Shown here piece after piece: positions 36,127 to 50,100 of a stretch of 64,000 bases of DNA; position 1 is the first letter of the stretch; each line of letters begins with the position of its first letter. The position numbers were made by a program, and so were the translations under genes. This stretch comes from Diospyros lotus (lineage: Eukaryota; Streptophyta; Magnoliopsida; Ericales; Ebenaceae): NCBI RefSeq assembly GCF_014633365.1, contig NC_068344.1, positions 32,982,670 to 33,046,669 on the forward strand, given 5' to 3'. The notes beneath the pieces were generated by a model. That model was not told the origin of the DNA. It searched no databases and saw only the letters and a program-made list of their open reading frames with translations.

Positions 36127-36733
36127 TTAAGGATGATGTGGGTCTTAGCAGCGATTAATGTTTGATTGTGTTGTCATTCGTTTGTTGTATGGATTAATGC
36201 TGTGTAGTTGAAGATACAGAGGGAATCAACGAAGCTCGTTGGTTCTTGACTTGTTCTTAAAAATGTTCAGATAAATGATGTTTTAGTATTACAGTTTGTG
36301 CATGTGATGTGAATGCAAAAAAAAAAAAAAAAATCAATGGAGATGAAATAGAATAATGACCATAAAACAGAAGATAATGGGCATGAATACATGATTATAA
36401 CTTTATTATTATAAAATGTAAATAATCATTTAAAAAAAATACAATTTTATAAAGTGTATGTCACGCTTTAAAGAAAAATATAACTGTAGTAGTTGTTGTA
36501 TGATACGGTTTGGACCATTTTTTAAGAGATTAGACATCTTGCAGATTGGGCTTTGGGCCGTAGCCCAATGCACATACATGAAACTCATAATATATATATA
36601 TATATATATACATCCATTTGTGTTTTATTAGGCAATCCGTTTTGATATAACTTGTTAGATAATTAGTTTTGATATTATACTAACCTAGTATTTATTAAAA
36701 TGAATAAGATAAGATTATATTAAGATAACTTAC
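36127..36733. other. 3' flank with AT microsatellite
   Basis: 3' UTR of the heptahelical gene, an A-run near 36318, a GGGCTTTGGGCC motif near 36548 and an (AT)n run at about 36590-36610. No gene. Confidence 0.5.
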
Positions 36734-36741
36734 TTTTAAAG

Positions 36742-37010
36742 CATGACCGACTTAAAATATAGGCCAGTGAGACAGGGCCCCTAAAAAAGTAATTAAAAAT
36801 ATTTAACTATTAGGCCCCTATGTCAAGTTCAACGGGAAAAATATTTAATTATTTTAATATTAAAAATATTTTTTATTCAAAAGGGTCCAATAAATTTTTA
36901 ATGATAAGTATTTTAATATTAAAAAGAGATCTCAATAAAATTTTTATATTTTTTAAAAGAATTTCAAATTTTAAATGGCCTAAGCCCCTAACTCCCATGG
37001 GCTGGCCTTG
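36742..37010. mobile_element. hAT-type MITE
   Basis: Left end CATGACCGACTTAAAATATA and inverted right end CAAGGCCAGCCCATGGG are imperfect inverted repeats of hAT type. Flanks TTTTAAAG (36734-36741) and CTTTAAAG (37011-37018) fit an 8-bp target duplication with one change. The left ~40 bases (ACTTAAAATATAGGCCAGTG then AGACAGGGCCCC) parallel the inverted right end of the element at 8238. Confidence 0.62.
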
Positions 37011-37018
37011 CTTTAAAG

Positions 37019-37190
37019 TTCAAGATATCTTATCCAAGCACAAAAGAATAAATTTATCTAAAAAGTCTAAAATAAGAAGTCATATAATTTTTTTCAGATA
37101 AATTTAATAAACACAATAAAAAATATTTTTATTTATAATACTTTTATATTTTATTTTGTTGATCTATATCTTAATTAACAAACACTACAG
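37019..37190. repeat. fragment related to the MITE at 29979
   Basis: Shares the ordered blocks ATAAATTTATCT, AAATAAGAAGTCA, AATTTAATAAACAC and AAAAATATTTTTATTT with the element at 29979-30569. The borders are not clear. Confidence 0.4.
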
Positions 37191-40100
37191 TACTAATTAT
37201 TCAAAGGGATTATCAGAACTGATTATCTAATTAACATATATAATTAGTGACACAACCATAAGTTGCTGGTTGATTCCATCCATTAATATAATTGCCTTAA
37301 TCAAGTTTAAAGGAGTTATTAAAATTTTCAAAACAGGGTTATGATATCATTTAAACAAATATAATTTAAATGGCTTTTAAATTGCTAAATTTAGCCTAAG
37401 CAAATATAATTTAAATATTTTGAGTCAACTTGTATGGTAGCATGTAGGGTACTCATGGCTTCTTGTTTAATCATGGAAGGTCAGCTGATGAGTTAAAGCA
37501 TGACTTAATTTTCTAGCCTACAGACCCTAACTCTTGAGCCATATGATTGCTAGACCAAGACTTCAATGGAGTTCACCTTTAAATATTGTTCTTTGACTCA
37601 CAGGGAGTATTCTTTATCCATTTGTAAAAATTTATTATTTTCAGCAGCCTAAACAATTAATGTGCAGAAAGTTCTATTGTTATTAACTAAGAGGAGGATA
37701 AATTTTACTAAACAAATAGAGAAAAAAAGTAAAAAAAAAAAAATGTAACCATTGGCCTTGATTAGTTCTTAAACAAATAAAATCTTAATTTATTTTAAAA
37801 AAAATGCAAAAGTCAATAATTAATTCATAACCTAAGTAAAATTCAATTGAATGACAAAAATCTTAATTTCTTAATTGATTTTTTTTTTTTTCCCTAGTAG
37901 ATATAGTTTTTGATTGAATTTTCAAAGACTATATTAATTTATGTTTTTAAGAGAATTGGAATTCTCTTGTTTTCTTTTTGGGTTAGTGGTTACATTTTAC
38001 TACCTTTTTGTTTTTTAATTTTTCTCTCTTAAATCATCAATTGATGTCACTTTCTTTTACTTTAGGTAAGTTTGGTATTTTTTTTTTTATCTTTAATTGA
38101 CTTTTTAAAAATATAATTGCGTGTAACTGTTTAAGATTAATCGGAGTATTATAATTATTTTCTTTTACCAGCATATAAATATAATTTTTTTTGTTAATAA
38201 TATGGAGTTATTGATAAAAAAATAAAACTATAAGAGGATTAACTGGCTCAAATTATAAATTTTGAGGAGATTTAATATATTTTAACTTTAATAAAAATAA
38301 ACTATTTTAAGATTATTTTTTGAAAATAGTTTCCAGAATCTTGTTTAAGCATATATGTTGACTAGAATTTACCCTATTGTGGGATAAGAAAATAATTTAT
38401 TCATTTAATTTTTAGTAGAACAGGATAAGAAGATAATTTTCTGAACCATAATCAGTACTAGATCTTATGTCATTTAGGAATAATTGAAGGTTCAGTCCCA
38501 AATTTAAAATCCACAGACCATATTGTTTGAATGGAGAAAAAAGAATTAAGCAAACTAATTATTCCTTGTATATTTTTCTCTTTCTCGATGTAAATGTCAT
38601 GAGAATCAAATAAGTTTTCACCATAATATTTATTTCAAACCAGATTTCTGTTCTCCTTGGAGCTCATTTTATAAATTAGAAAAAAAATAATTTTATTTTT
38701 TATTTTTAGAAGCACATGAAATGGAAAACCCACATATTTCTTTTAAATATTTTTTATTAATTAAGAAAAATAATTAATGATAAGTAGTTGAAATTAATTA
38801 TAATTTAAGGATAGTTTAAGGTCACGAGATCTTATGGCAATCTGAAGGGTTTTGACTTGTGAAATTCTTTCCAAAAAAATAATAATAATAAAACCTCGGG
38901 AAGTTTAATGCAAGTGCATTTTAAAATTGAAAGTTGAAGCTCTCATAGTAACGCATCCCCAAGTGATATAATATAAAAAATAAAGTAAGTAGTAAGTACA
39001 AAACAGAAAGAATTACTTGGCTATGAATTAATGTTAATTTTCTAAACTCCAGTCACCTAGGGATTAGAGCTCACACTAAACTTTGTAAGGATCTCGTGAG
39101 AGTGATCTGCACATACCCTAATGAGTCGTCTTAGGCTGATTATTATTATTGTTATTTTTTGTGATACTTAAGTCTCAAGCTAATTTGAGAGGTCTATATA
39201 CAGGATGGTATTTTATATATAGATCTACAAGTAAATACCCATTTATGAATTGATTGAAATTGCAAATTTGTGGGTGTTAATTTAAGTCCATAATTTCAGC
39301 CCCATTTTGAGGTCTTTCACATCTGAATCATCAACTAGTGAGGGTTGAGGTGAAGTTTTCCGCATCCAAAGGACTGATGATTATATAAAATAAATATAGG
39401 GATTAATCAAATTAACAATGGATCTCTCCTACAAATCCGCAGGAACTCGCTGCCTCCATTAATATAATTAGTTTGAAATGAACTTGGAGGGGAGGCCATA
39501 CATGCATGCTGCTTTCTATCCGGAGACCCTTCTAGTATTGTATCAATTAACTTGCAATGAAATGGAAAAGCCGCCCATATGCTTCTTTCCTAAGCTTTGC
39601 AACAATTTGTGGGCTCAATTACATCTAGCAACAGTGATGGATCACATGCTGTGTTGCTCTTTGACATGGATTGTGCCCTAATTTATACAAGGTTGCCATG
39701 TTGTGCAATTTTTATTTGCCTTGGAAAAGAAGCATGTTACTTAAAGTGGGACTAAATCATCCACATTTACTACCCAAATCGCCCCCCTATTGGACCAAAA
39801 CCTTGCTATAGATCGTTCTCCACTCAACCAATTACAAGGCACCTTATTTCCAACACCATTTTATTTTTTAAAAAAAAAAATATTATTATTTTTAAAAAAA
39901 ATTATAATTTTAGCATCAAAACAGAATTATTTACTAATCCATATATATCAGATGGCAGTTATTATGAGTTGCCCCAACAATTGATTTATTTTGTTATGTG
40001 TTGGGATGTATACATAAAAGTCAAGAACTCATCGGTTGAACCCAGAGTATATAACCATAACATAAAGGGAGAGTTTGACGAAATATGTAATTAGCTTCCT

Positions 40101-40245
40101 TTCCAAGTATAAATAAAATAATGATTTGATTTTACGTTCAGAAAACAAATCTTAAGTGAAGTTTGATTACATTAAACGATGTACTTTTCTCTTACATAAT
40201 GACAAAAATTAATCGGATTGTGTACTAACATATCTGCTTTTGCAC
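37191..40245. other. gene-free AT-rich interval
   Basis: About 3 kb with no gene supported. A (TTA)n-like run near 39140 follows a SINE- or LINE-like GTCGTCTTAGGCTG, too short to classify. Confidence 0.5.
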
Positions 40246-40251
40246 CACGTG
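40246..40251 (+). promoter_or_regulatory. G-box / ABRE core CACGTG
   Basis: CCACGTGTCC lies about 45 bases upstream of a TATA box and 95 bases before the start codon of the glycosyltransferase, an ideal position for a bZIP or bHLH site. ABA or light response is inference only. Confidence 0.5.
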
Positions 40252-40293
40252 TCCTCTGTAGGATTCCATTGGGTATTCTCCATCAAATGAACC

Positions 40294-40302
40294 CTATATA
40301 TA
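40294..40302 (+). promoter_or_regulatory. TATA box of the GT47 gene
   Basis: CTATATATAAG at 40294 lies only 40 bases before the start codon, so the 5' leader would be about 15 bases, unusually short. Confidence 0.55.
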
Positions 40303-40341
40303 AGTACAGAAAAAGACCAGAAAGAACTCAAGAAACTGGCC

Positions 40342-43253
40342 ATGGAATTGGCAGCTTTCAGAAGCAACCCAAGATTCTTACTATTCCCTGCTCTTCTTCT
40401 TCTTCTTCTTCTCATCCTCTACTGCTTCCCTCTCCATCAAAAAACTCATTTTATCACTCCAGTCTCTCCTCCCAGATCCAGCTATGATACTTTGCAGGCT
40501 TCTTTTTCAACTTCCTTGTTTAAAACCCGTGGAAATGGGGGTAGCTATGGGAGAGTGAGTGATATTATATATATATATATATAAGTGATTTTGAAGCTTT
40601 TCTCTTTCTGGGTCGTCTTCATTCTTTTGTTTCTTTTTAATGGTTTATCTTGTTCACTATTTGTAGGTGCAGAAGAAAAGGGGGCTGGAACGAATTGAAG
40701 AAGATTTAGCAAGATCACGAGCAGCCATCCGCAAGGCAGTTCATGCCCGGGAAAACACAACTTACAAGGATGAGAAATTCACTCCCAGAGGATCAATTTA
40801 CAGGAACTCGTATGCTTTTCATCAGTAAGTTTAATACCCACAGCAGAATTTTCTTGATCAATTTATGGTTTCTTTCATACATTTCTTAATTTTAAAATGC
40901 GAATTGAACTGTATTAGTAAAACTATTAATGTTGAAGACGCATAAAATTATCTGTGTGAAGCTTGAATTTGAAATGTAAATTAAGGGCACAATGGTTCCA
41001 AAGATGGAGTACTGTCCAATAATGCTTAGTGAGTCCAGCCTGCACCAGCTGATATATATGAACGAACCGGGGAAGTAAATTGTTTCAGATAAATGCACCG
41101 GTGTCTAAAGGACCTAAAGGTTGATGACACATGACAGTTCCATGAGATTCCATGCAATTAATTTGCAGCATGCCACCTTCTCACAAACTGTTCACATTTT
41201 CCTTCTTTTTTATGGGGGTATTTCATCCTTATAAAGAGCATTAAACTCAAAAGATGGAGCTATGGAGCTACAAGCTGAACACAAAAACAATATGTCTACA
41301 ATTTCTTTCAGGATTTTTCTATCACAAGACTATGATAAGGTCTGATAAATACATATTTTTTTTTTTCTTTTTAGCATAGTAGTGTAATATGGTATCTCCA
41401 ATTTAGATGATTTATATTTTTTGTATGTTATTTAAATTTTTTTAAGCGAGATGTCCAAACACTTATTCGGACAATAAAAAATGTTTTGATCGACCCTACA
41501 AATAAAATGTAATAAATATATTTCATGTAAAAAAATATATTTATTATATCTTATCCTATGTTTAGAAAAAAAAAATATTCTATCTATATTTCTCTTCTTA
41601 AAATATTAGGTAAAGTGTGAAATAAATCACTGTATTTTACTCTCATGATCAATTTGACTATTGTGCTTTAAGAATAATCAAATAAACCACTCTACTTGCA
41701 AGGTCAATTTACCCATTATATTTTAAAAAGTATCAAGAGACATTATATTATCAGATCAGATGCAGGGTCACATTAACTTATTATGATACATGTTTTTTTT
41801 TAACACCATCGATCCAACCACATTTTAATTTTATTAATTAATGTGCTAACTCTATCGTCAATAAAAATAACATCACATGGTCACAAATTCTAATTTAAAG
41901 AATCCCATGCAGATATTACAATTTGTGTCTTTTTAAAATATAATAATATATAGATTTCAAATTTAATATTTTTTTGGGGGGGTTGGGGGCAGAAGCCACA
42001 TAGAGATGACGAAGAGGTTCAAGGTGTGGACTTACAAAGAAGGAGAGGAACCGCTGGTACATTCGGGACCCATGAAGAATATCTACTCCATTGAAGGGCA
42101 GTTCATTGCAGAGATGGAGAGTACTGCGACGAACCCTTTTGCAGCCTCCCATCCCGACGAAGCTCACGCCTTCTTCATCCCTATCAGCGTGGTTAAGATA
42201 GTTCAGTACGTCTACAAGCCCCTCACCACTTTCTCTCGAATTCAACTCCAAACTTTGTTTCTAGACTACGTCCGGATCATCGCCGATAAGTATCCCTACT
42301 GGAACCGCAGCAATGGCGCTGACCATTTCTTCGTTTCTTGTCACGATTGGGTACGTCTTTTCTCCATTATATATTTACCCTTCTCCGTTAGCTAGGGTTA
42401 TTTAATTTGTGGATAAAGAAGGAAACTAGGGTTTTTACTCCCCTGAGTTGATCGCCATATTTCATAGTTGTTTTAATTATATATTTCTTATATTCATCTT
42501 AATATTGTCATCTATGATACAGTAAAGTTGCCATTAATTCATAGTTTCTAGGTCAAATGACGACTAATTTGCTGCTCGAAACCCTAGGCACCAGACGTTT
42601 CAAGCGCTAACCCTGAGCTCTTCAAGAACTTCATCAGAGTCCTTTGCAACGCCAACACCTCCGAAAGGTTCAACCCCAAAAGAGACGTTTCATTGCCGGA
42701 GGTTTTCGGACCGGCCGATCGCCTAGCCTCGCCGAGCTACAGCCAACCGCCGAACGACCGTCCGATCCTGGCCTTCTTCGCCGGAGGGGCCCACGGCTAC
42801 ATCCGGAGAATCCTGATCCAGCAATGGAAGGACAAAGACGACGAAGTTATCGTCCGCGAGTACCTCCCCAAAGGCCAAAACTACACCAAATTAATGGGCC
42901 AGAGCAAGTTCTGCCTCTGCCCTAGCGGCTACGAAGTGGCAAGCGCTAGGATTGTGGAAGCGATCTACGCCGGCTGCTTACCGGTGATCATATCAGACAA
43001 TTATTCATTGCCGTTCGGCGATGTTCTTGATTGGAGCCAGTTTTCTGTTAATATTCCGGTGGAGAAGATACCAGAGATAAAGGAGATTCTGCGAGCGGTG
43101 CCGGCGTGGAAGTACTTGAGGATGCAGAAGAGAGTGAGGAGATTGCAGCGGCATTTCACGATGAACCGGCCGGCGAAGCCATTTGATTTAATTCACATGG
43201 TGCTTCATTCGGTGTGGCTAAGAAGACTTAATTTCAGGTTGCAAATTACTTGA
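40342..43253 (+). CDS. exostosin-family glycosyltransferase (GT47), type II Golgi protein
   Basis: Exons 40342-40554, 40667-40824, 41993-42350 and 42588-43253 join in frame to 464 aa, normal for the At5g25310/At3g07620-like subgroup. Seen: short cytosolic tail, signal anchor at about 12-30 (a run of Leu), a charged stem ([20 protein letters not shown]), then the exostosin domain from about 130 ([20 protein letters not shown]) through [46 protein letters not shown] and [16 protein letters not shown] to about 410. Plant GT47 enzymes build wall polysaccharides such as xylan, xyloglucan and pectin in the Golgi; donor and acceptor for this subgroup are not known to me. Exon 4 is GC-rich compared with its introns. 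Intron 2 (1.2 kb) has a T- then G-rich acceptor tract. Confidence 0.92.
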
Positions 43254-46250
43254 TTAATTCCACTCTTTTTGGCTCTTAATCCAAAATTGTTTTTATCCCG
43301 ATTGGTGAGTTAGATCGATGAGACATGAGAGCATGGGTTGCTTACGGATCGATCAATGGATAAGAGCATGTGATTATACATAAAATATATGTTTGCATGC
43401 GACATTCAAAGCATAATTCCAGACCAGAGACTAATATTTTATTTATGGGATCAGCTGAAGATTTTCATCTTCATTTCAATCGATGAGGAAAACCTATTGA
43501 TCCAAGACTAATAATAATAGTATTTCTCTTGAGATGGTCGTCCTTAGATAATTTTCTCCACTTATACTTTTAATTTCGATAAAAAAAATAAATCGTAAGT
43601 ATAAAATTTTATCTCATTGCACAAGAAAATAAAACTCACGACGCATTAATACGAATCTGAGATCATATTTCTTTTGTGATGATGGTCTGTGCAGGCAAGG
43701 CCTGCTTCTCTCTGCAATTGGGCCTACAAGTCCTACTGGCCCAATTTGGCCTCGAGTGGGCCATAGAGCTGATACAAACTTGAGCCCACTCAGAGAAGGC
43801 CTTCATGGATTCTGCTCTTTTGTGTTGGTTTTTAATTTTATGATTAAATTAATTTAACTTATAATTTAACATAAAAATTATTGTGATGGGTTGGCACATA
43901 ATTAATTTTCATTATGTGAGGACAGTGGGTCCCACGAAAGGGATCAGTTGTTGCACCGTGCAATCTGGTACGCCTGATGCTAGCTGGCCCCCTGCCCGCC
44001 CAGCTCCGATGTGGCTGTGCTTATATATCATCGGCGAAACCTTTGATTTGACCAGCCCACCACCCTGTCCAGGGGTATTATTGTAATTTCGAGATACGTT
44101 TATTTATTTAAAGCGGTAAACGTGACACAAATAGGATTACTGCTGGCAGGTTCTTAGCTGTTCCACGCGGCATCCTTCTCAGGGACGTTTAGCTGGAATA
44201 CCCCTTGATCTGTGCCTTATTACAGGACAACCATTTGAAAATATTATTAAAATTAGTATCACCCTCCCTTTACTTAATATTTAAATTATTAAAATAACTC
44301 ATGCTTATAAAACAATATTATCAGGTGTGATATTTTGTGAAAACTGTAATTAAATTGAATCCTCTAGAATATTGTAATAAATTAGGTGAATATTTTTAAA
44401 ATTGGTCATTATTAAAGTCATGCTTATATAATATTATTTTCCTCCTACTTACCAATTAAATAACAGTGGAGGTCTGATTGATGAACTTGAGATTTCAAAT
44501 TTGGAACACAATGATCAAGACGGTACTTTTTTGTGGGCCCACAAAAGCCACCAGTAAAAATAGAATATTCTTCCACAAAAAAATATTTTAATATCCTTTC
44601 AAAATTTGCATTAATTACTATAATGATGAGAAGTTTTGTAAAATTATACAAATTAGAAGTATGTAGTTGACTGGAGGATAATGTATTTTTAAAATTATCG
44701 TTTTTATGCAGTTTTTCGTCACTCGTGTTTTAAATTTTAGTAAAAGAAATAAATTATAGGCGAAGACTTTGTCGCGTTACGCAGGATAAGAAATTAAATC
44801 CATAATTTATTAATATAAATTTTAATTTATCGTAATCTTACTATTTGATCTGTATTATAGAAGTTAGGATAATTTATTTTTAAAAAATAATATTACGTGT
44901 CATGATTAATAATAATATCATCATGTGTCATATTTTTATTAAAATAAATAATAAGTAGAAGAGGTAATAATATATAATTTTTAAATTTTTTTTAATAAAA
45001 AATGTCATATAATTGATGACACGGCATTAATTAATTATGATGATTCTTAATAATATGTATTTTTAAAATGTGTGATAGCTACCGTTGATTACCTTAAAGA
45101 TGGTTTATAGAATAATCTGAATAAAACTATTTTCCTTGTTGCCAAAGAGGAACAGCATTCTCTCTCCGGTGGCGGCCCAATATGAGATGAGTCGTCATAT
45201 AAACGACAACATTTAACTATTTAAGACAAGGAAGAAAGGTTCCAATACAACCAAAAGGACACTTCCCTTACCTTTCCCGCAAAACACCAACCGCTTGATT
45301 CCCACAACACTCCAATCACAAACTCATCCAACGGTTCTAATCTCATCCAGCCAGATTTCACGTCGTACGCTTCCGTATTCTGACATAGAGAGAGGGAGAG
45401 GGGCCAAAGTAAAGGCTAAAAGCCATCAAAGCAAGGCAACGAATATAATATGACATCAATTATTTATAATAATTTTTTATTTCTTTTTCCTTTTCTTTTT
45501 TATTTGAAAGGTAAATTAAATTCGATAATAATGCTTTAACTTTAACTTTAAATTCGATAATTATTTATAATAATAATATGATTAACTCTCATACAATTAG
45601 GATTAGGGAATTTTTTATGTTTAAAAATTTTATAGAAGTAAATACTGACTTTAGAAATTATATGAAAATAGAAATATTTTGAGATAATCAATAAATATTG
45701 CAGAAAATTGGGTGTGGCTTTTTTTTAATTTTTTTATAGTTTAAAATTTATCATTTGATTTGTATGTTTATAATATATATTATTTGTATTTATTAGTATT
45801 TTTAAAACCAAAATAAATCGATTGGATGACCAAATAAATTGTTAATCGGTAAGAAGATCAATTTAATTCAAATTAAAAAAAAATAATTTTTAAAAGTTAG
45901 TTATACCGAACTTGAAATGCGGCTCCAACCATTAACCTAACAAACCGACACAATTCGATTAATTTTTATAAATAAACTTAATTTAAAAATTTTGAATTAT
46001 GATCTTATTTTAGAGATATTTTAATTAATGATAGTAGTAAATTATATATACATATCTTAATTATTAATATATGATAAATTTGAATTGTGTTGGTAACACA
46101 CATTGGCATATGTTTTAAAAAGAAGTCACTAAATTTAAAATATGGTAAATTTATAGATTGTCATGAAAATATATTATGAACTTTATTTTTTATTTTAATA
46201 TATATATATATATATATGTGAATATATACGTGAATGAAGCCGACGGCCAA
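43254..46250. other. gene-free interval with one GC-richer island
   Basis: Mostly AT-rich. GGGCC-type motifs cluster at 43720-43790. A less AT-rich island at about 45140-45430 has a TATA-like ACTATTTAAGAC and reads like a plant promoter plus leader, but no coding frame follows; it could be a distal promoter or noncoding first exon of the next gene. An (AT)n run lies at 46198-46216. Confidence 0.4.
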
Positions 46251-46380
46251 CCAAAGCCAATTCATTTCTAGCGACTTTTCTTCGTCTCAGACCAGACTCT
46301 ACCGACGCCTCTCTCTCTCTCTCCTGAAATTGGGTTCTCTCCTTTCCTTTTTACCTCTCCAAGATTGGGTTTTGGGGTCT

Positions 46381-47115
46381 GGTGAGTGTGTTGTTTATCT
46401 ATGATTTCTCTTTGCCTTTTTGTTTTTGCTTTCGTTTTGGTGTCTGAGCTCGAAAGATTCATGTGAATCGGGGATTCTTGTGTTCTGTGTCGGGTGGTTG
46501 TTCTGACTCTTCTACTAGATCTTTGATTGTGGTCGAGGGTTTATCTCAGTTTCGCTCGTCCATGTGCCAATTATTAGCTTGATTTTGGTATTGGGTTGTC
46601 GGCTATTTTACTGATCAAGAGTCAATTTTCTTCTTCTGGCTTGTTTGTTTGTTTAGGTTTTATACTCAATTGATTTTGTTTCTGCTCTTCTAGTTTCATT
46701 TATCAAATATTTGCTTGCTTGGCATAATTTAGGACATAATGATTTTCCAGATTGGTGACGATATAATATTTGTTTGTTTGAACTCGAACCCATATTCAGT
46801 TAACAGACAATAATCAAGGGTTCATGATGTTTGAGAGTCTAATTTTGATTATAGTTGAGAATGCCCTATAATTTGTTTATGCCATTGTGATTCTGTTTCC
46901 ATGTTTGAAGCAATTTAATCTGGTTCTAGTTTGGTTAAAAGAACTCCGGTTTTGAGGCTAATTATTGGAGCTGTTGATAGTTGAATGACATGGGGATATG
47001 TGTTTATCAATGAAACTTCTTTGCGGTGATTTCGCAAGATGAGTCTATTTTCTTGTTAGGAATTGAGGTTCATCTCCTGATGTCAGTGTTATTTTTCTAT
47101 TCAATACTTGCTTAG
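46381..47115 (+). other. leader intron of the clathrin-assembly gene
   Basis: The pyrimidine-rich 5' UTR at about 46300-46380 ends at a strong donor (CTG|GTGAGTG). The T-rich stretch that follows ends at TTGCTTAG (47115), 22 bases before the start codon. T-richness across the stretch supports an intron. Confidence 0.65.
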
Positions 47116-47137
47116 ACTCTTGTAATTGAGAGGCACA

Positions 47138-50100
47138 ATGTCGGGAGGAGGCTCACAGAATAGTTTAAGGAAGGCGCTTGGAGCCATTAAGGACACCACC
47201 ACTGTCAGTTTGGCAAAAGTAAATAGCGATTACAAGGTATGAATTATTGGGATATCACGATAGTTCTTGCGGTGGTGGATGCTTCTTGATCTTCTTAAAT
47301 GGTATTCATATTTGTAGGAGTTGGATATTGCAATTGTCAAAGCCACAAATCATGTTGAGCGCCCAGCAAAAGAAAAGCACATAAGAGGTGGGTATTCTCT
47401 CCAAATGGATTCACGATGGGATGCTCTTTGTTGTTGATCTTTCTTCCAATTTCTGCCCTCAAATTTTTATCTGCCTTGAAAATGATTCCTGATGGATATT
47501 TTTTTCATTAATTATTGTCTTTTGCAGCTGTCTTTGCTGCTATTTCAGCTACAAGGCCTCGAGCTGATGTTGCATACTGCATACATGCTTTGGCTAGACG
47601 ATTGTCAAAGACTCACAACTGGGCGGTATGTGTTCAAGCAAATTATTATTCATGCTAGAACAATTTATCCTGGCAGGCATACTTTTATTTGGAAATGCCT
47701 TCAAGGTGTAATCCAAGAATTGTGTAGTTGTTAGATTTTTAATAACTTTTGAGTATGCAATTCTGCGCATTTGTAGTGAATGATATGATCTAGCAACCGT
47801 GGAGGAAGTTGAAGTGGCACTTCTATTTCTTTTTAGTATCACTTTGTATAACTTCTTTTTCCTTTCTGAAGTACTAATTCTTTGTGTTTTAGACTTAGTC
47901 ACTAATTCTTCGTATTTTAGACCATGGTCACACATTTGTTTCTGATCGCGCATATCTGATCGGGGTACAAATGTGGAGGGATGCAACCTAGATCACCAAA
48001 AATGGTGATCCCAAGTATAAAACTTTAAAGCAACTTGATTGCCCAAATTCAAAGGTCTAAACTCAGAAATCTTTGGGAGATGAAAGAAGTTACCTTATCA
48101 TTAAGCTTTTGAGATGACTGTTAGCTTTAAATTTGTTATGTCAGCATTTAGTTTTTTTTTCCCGTTTCTGGTCCTACTGTTATGTTTTTATGTTATTGCA
48201 GACTTGCTTTTTGTTAAGTTGAACCTTTTTTCATTGTAATATCTTATGAATATAACACAAATTTTTCTTCAAATTTTAATAAACATAACAATATATTATT
48301 CAAAGCAAACCACTGAACCAAACTGGCATACCAAAGAACTTGTACCTAGATATGTAGTGTACCTTGTACCTGAATACATACCATGAATTAGAACATACCA
48401 CGTCCTGTGTAACTGTGTTTTAGACTTAGGTGAGTGCTTTTGTGGACTGAGGAATCTTTTCTATGGGCTGTTTCCTGCATTGTACACATTTGTATAGTAT
48501 GCGAGCCTAGTTGTGTTTGATTCGATAAATATGAATGATGGCTGTTGGCTGATATAACACCTTGAGCTGGGGATCAATAGAACATAGGTTTAAGACAATA
48601 ACGATGGTTACATGTATATGCCTACTCATTTATAAGATTTTGTTCTCCTAAAGGTGAGGGGATAGTTTTATCTAGGATGGAGATAAAGACAAATATTATG
48701 GTTCCCTCAGGAAAATCAATGGTAATATAATATTGACTATCTCTTCCCCTGTTCTTGAGGATTGATAGAATTTAAAGGTTAAGATTGACTTGCTGAATTT
48801 TTATTGTTCCAAACTGTGCTGGTTGGCCAACTTATCACTCAGTAAAGGAAGTATAATAATACCAGCAACAGAAACAACAATTACAAGCCTTAATCCCACA
48901 AGGTGGGTAGTTAGTAAAGGAAGTAGACCAACTAAATCTATGCAACTAAGAAGCACTTGCAACATAGTGATTAGCTAATCTAGTTTTCCCCATTTTAATT
49001 GAAAAATCTTGATGTGTATCTAATGCTTTGAAATGTATTAGCAACTCTTTTTCTGCCCTTCCCTCAACCTATAATTTTTATTAACTGTATACTTTCTTAT
49101 GTTCTATGATCACGACTAAATCATAAGTTTACCTATAAAATGTATCAAGCTTTTAAAATACTGATATTGATTGGCACCAGAGGGTCTGTAGGATTAAGTG
49201 GAAATTTGATGTTTCTATTTGATACCTTGTGTGAGAATGAGAATTCAATTCTCTTTGGTATGAATGCTTTCTTTGTACAAAGAGTAGAAACAAATATAAT
49301 TTCTGTGTTTATTTGTATACACTGTATTAATGATATGTATTCTTTTTTTTTTATTGAACTTCTTTTGCTGTATTCCTCATCACTTGAAATCTAGATCTTT
49401 GGCATTAAGTGTTAAAGTGGTAAGAGAATTCGTTGAATACACTTCTTTGAAGTTGTGATGGCAGTAATTATTTTGTTTCTTTACTAGTTAAATCATGCGA
49501 TTTAAATATATCCCTTTATTATTATGTATAATTGCCAAGGTTTCTTAGCTGACTATTTCTTTGTGTTTAGGTTGCATTGAAAACTTTAATTGTTATTCAT
49601 CGTGCCTTGAGAGAAGTGGACCCCACTTTTCAAGAAGAACTAATCAATTATGGAAGGAGCAGAAGCCGTATGCTCAACATGGCCCATTTTAAAGATGATT
49701 CAAGTCCCAATGGTGTGGTCTTCCCCCTCACCCATCTATTTATTTATCTATCATTTCTAATGATTGGTATGCCCATGTAAGTTCAAAATTTCCTAATAGT
49801 TGCCATTCTTCTGTTCAGCATGGGATTACTCTGCTTGGGTTCGTGCTTATGCCCTATTTTTAGAAGAAAGGCTGGAATGTTTCCGGGTACTGAAGTATGA
49901 TGTTGAGACTGATCGCCCTGTAAGACATCACAATCTTATATTCCTTTGGCATATTAATCATATTTTTCTTATGCTTTGACAATAAAGCTGTAGATCTATA
50001 CATTTATTGAAATTAAAAAAAAAAAAACTGTCTTAAAAGGGTTAAGTTTCCATCACAGCCAGGGAAGATCAGTAGAACACTGCATGATCTTGTGTTTTAT

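Noticed and set aside
47594..47986. 130-codon open frame on the minus strand
   Set aside because: It lies inside and antisense to intron 3 of the clathrin-assembly gene, shows no recognisable domain and overlaps the end of exon 3; chance frame.
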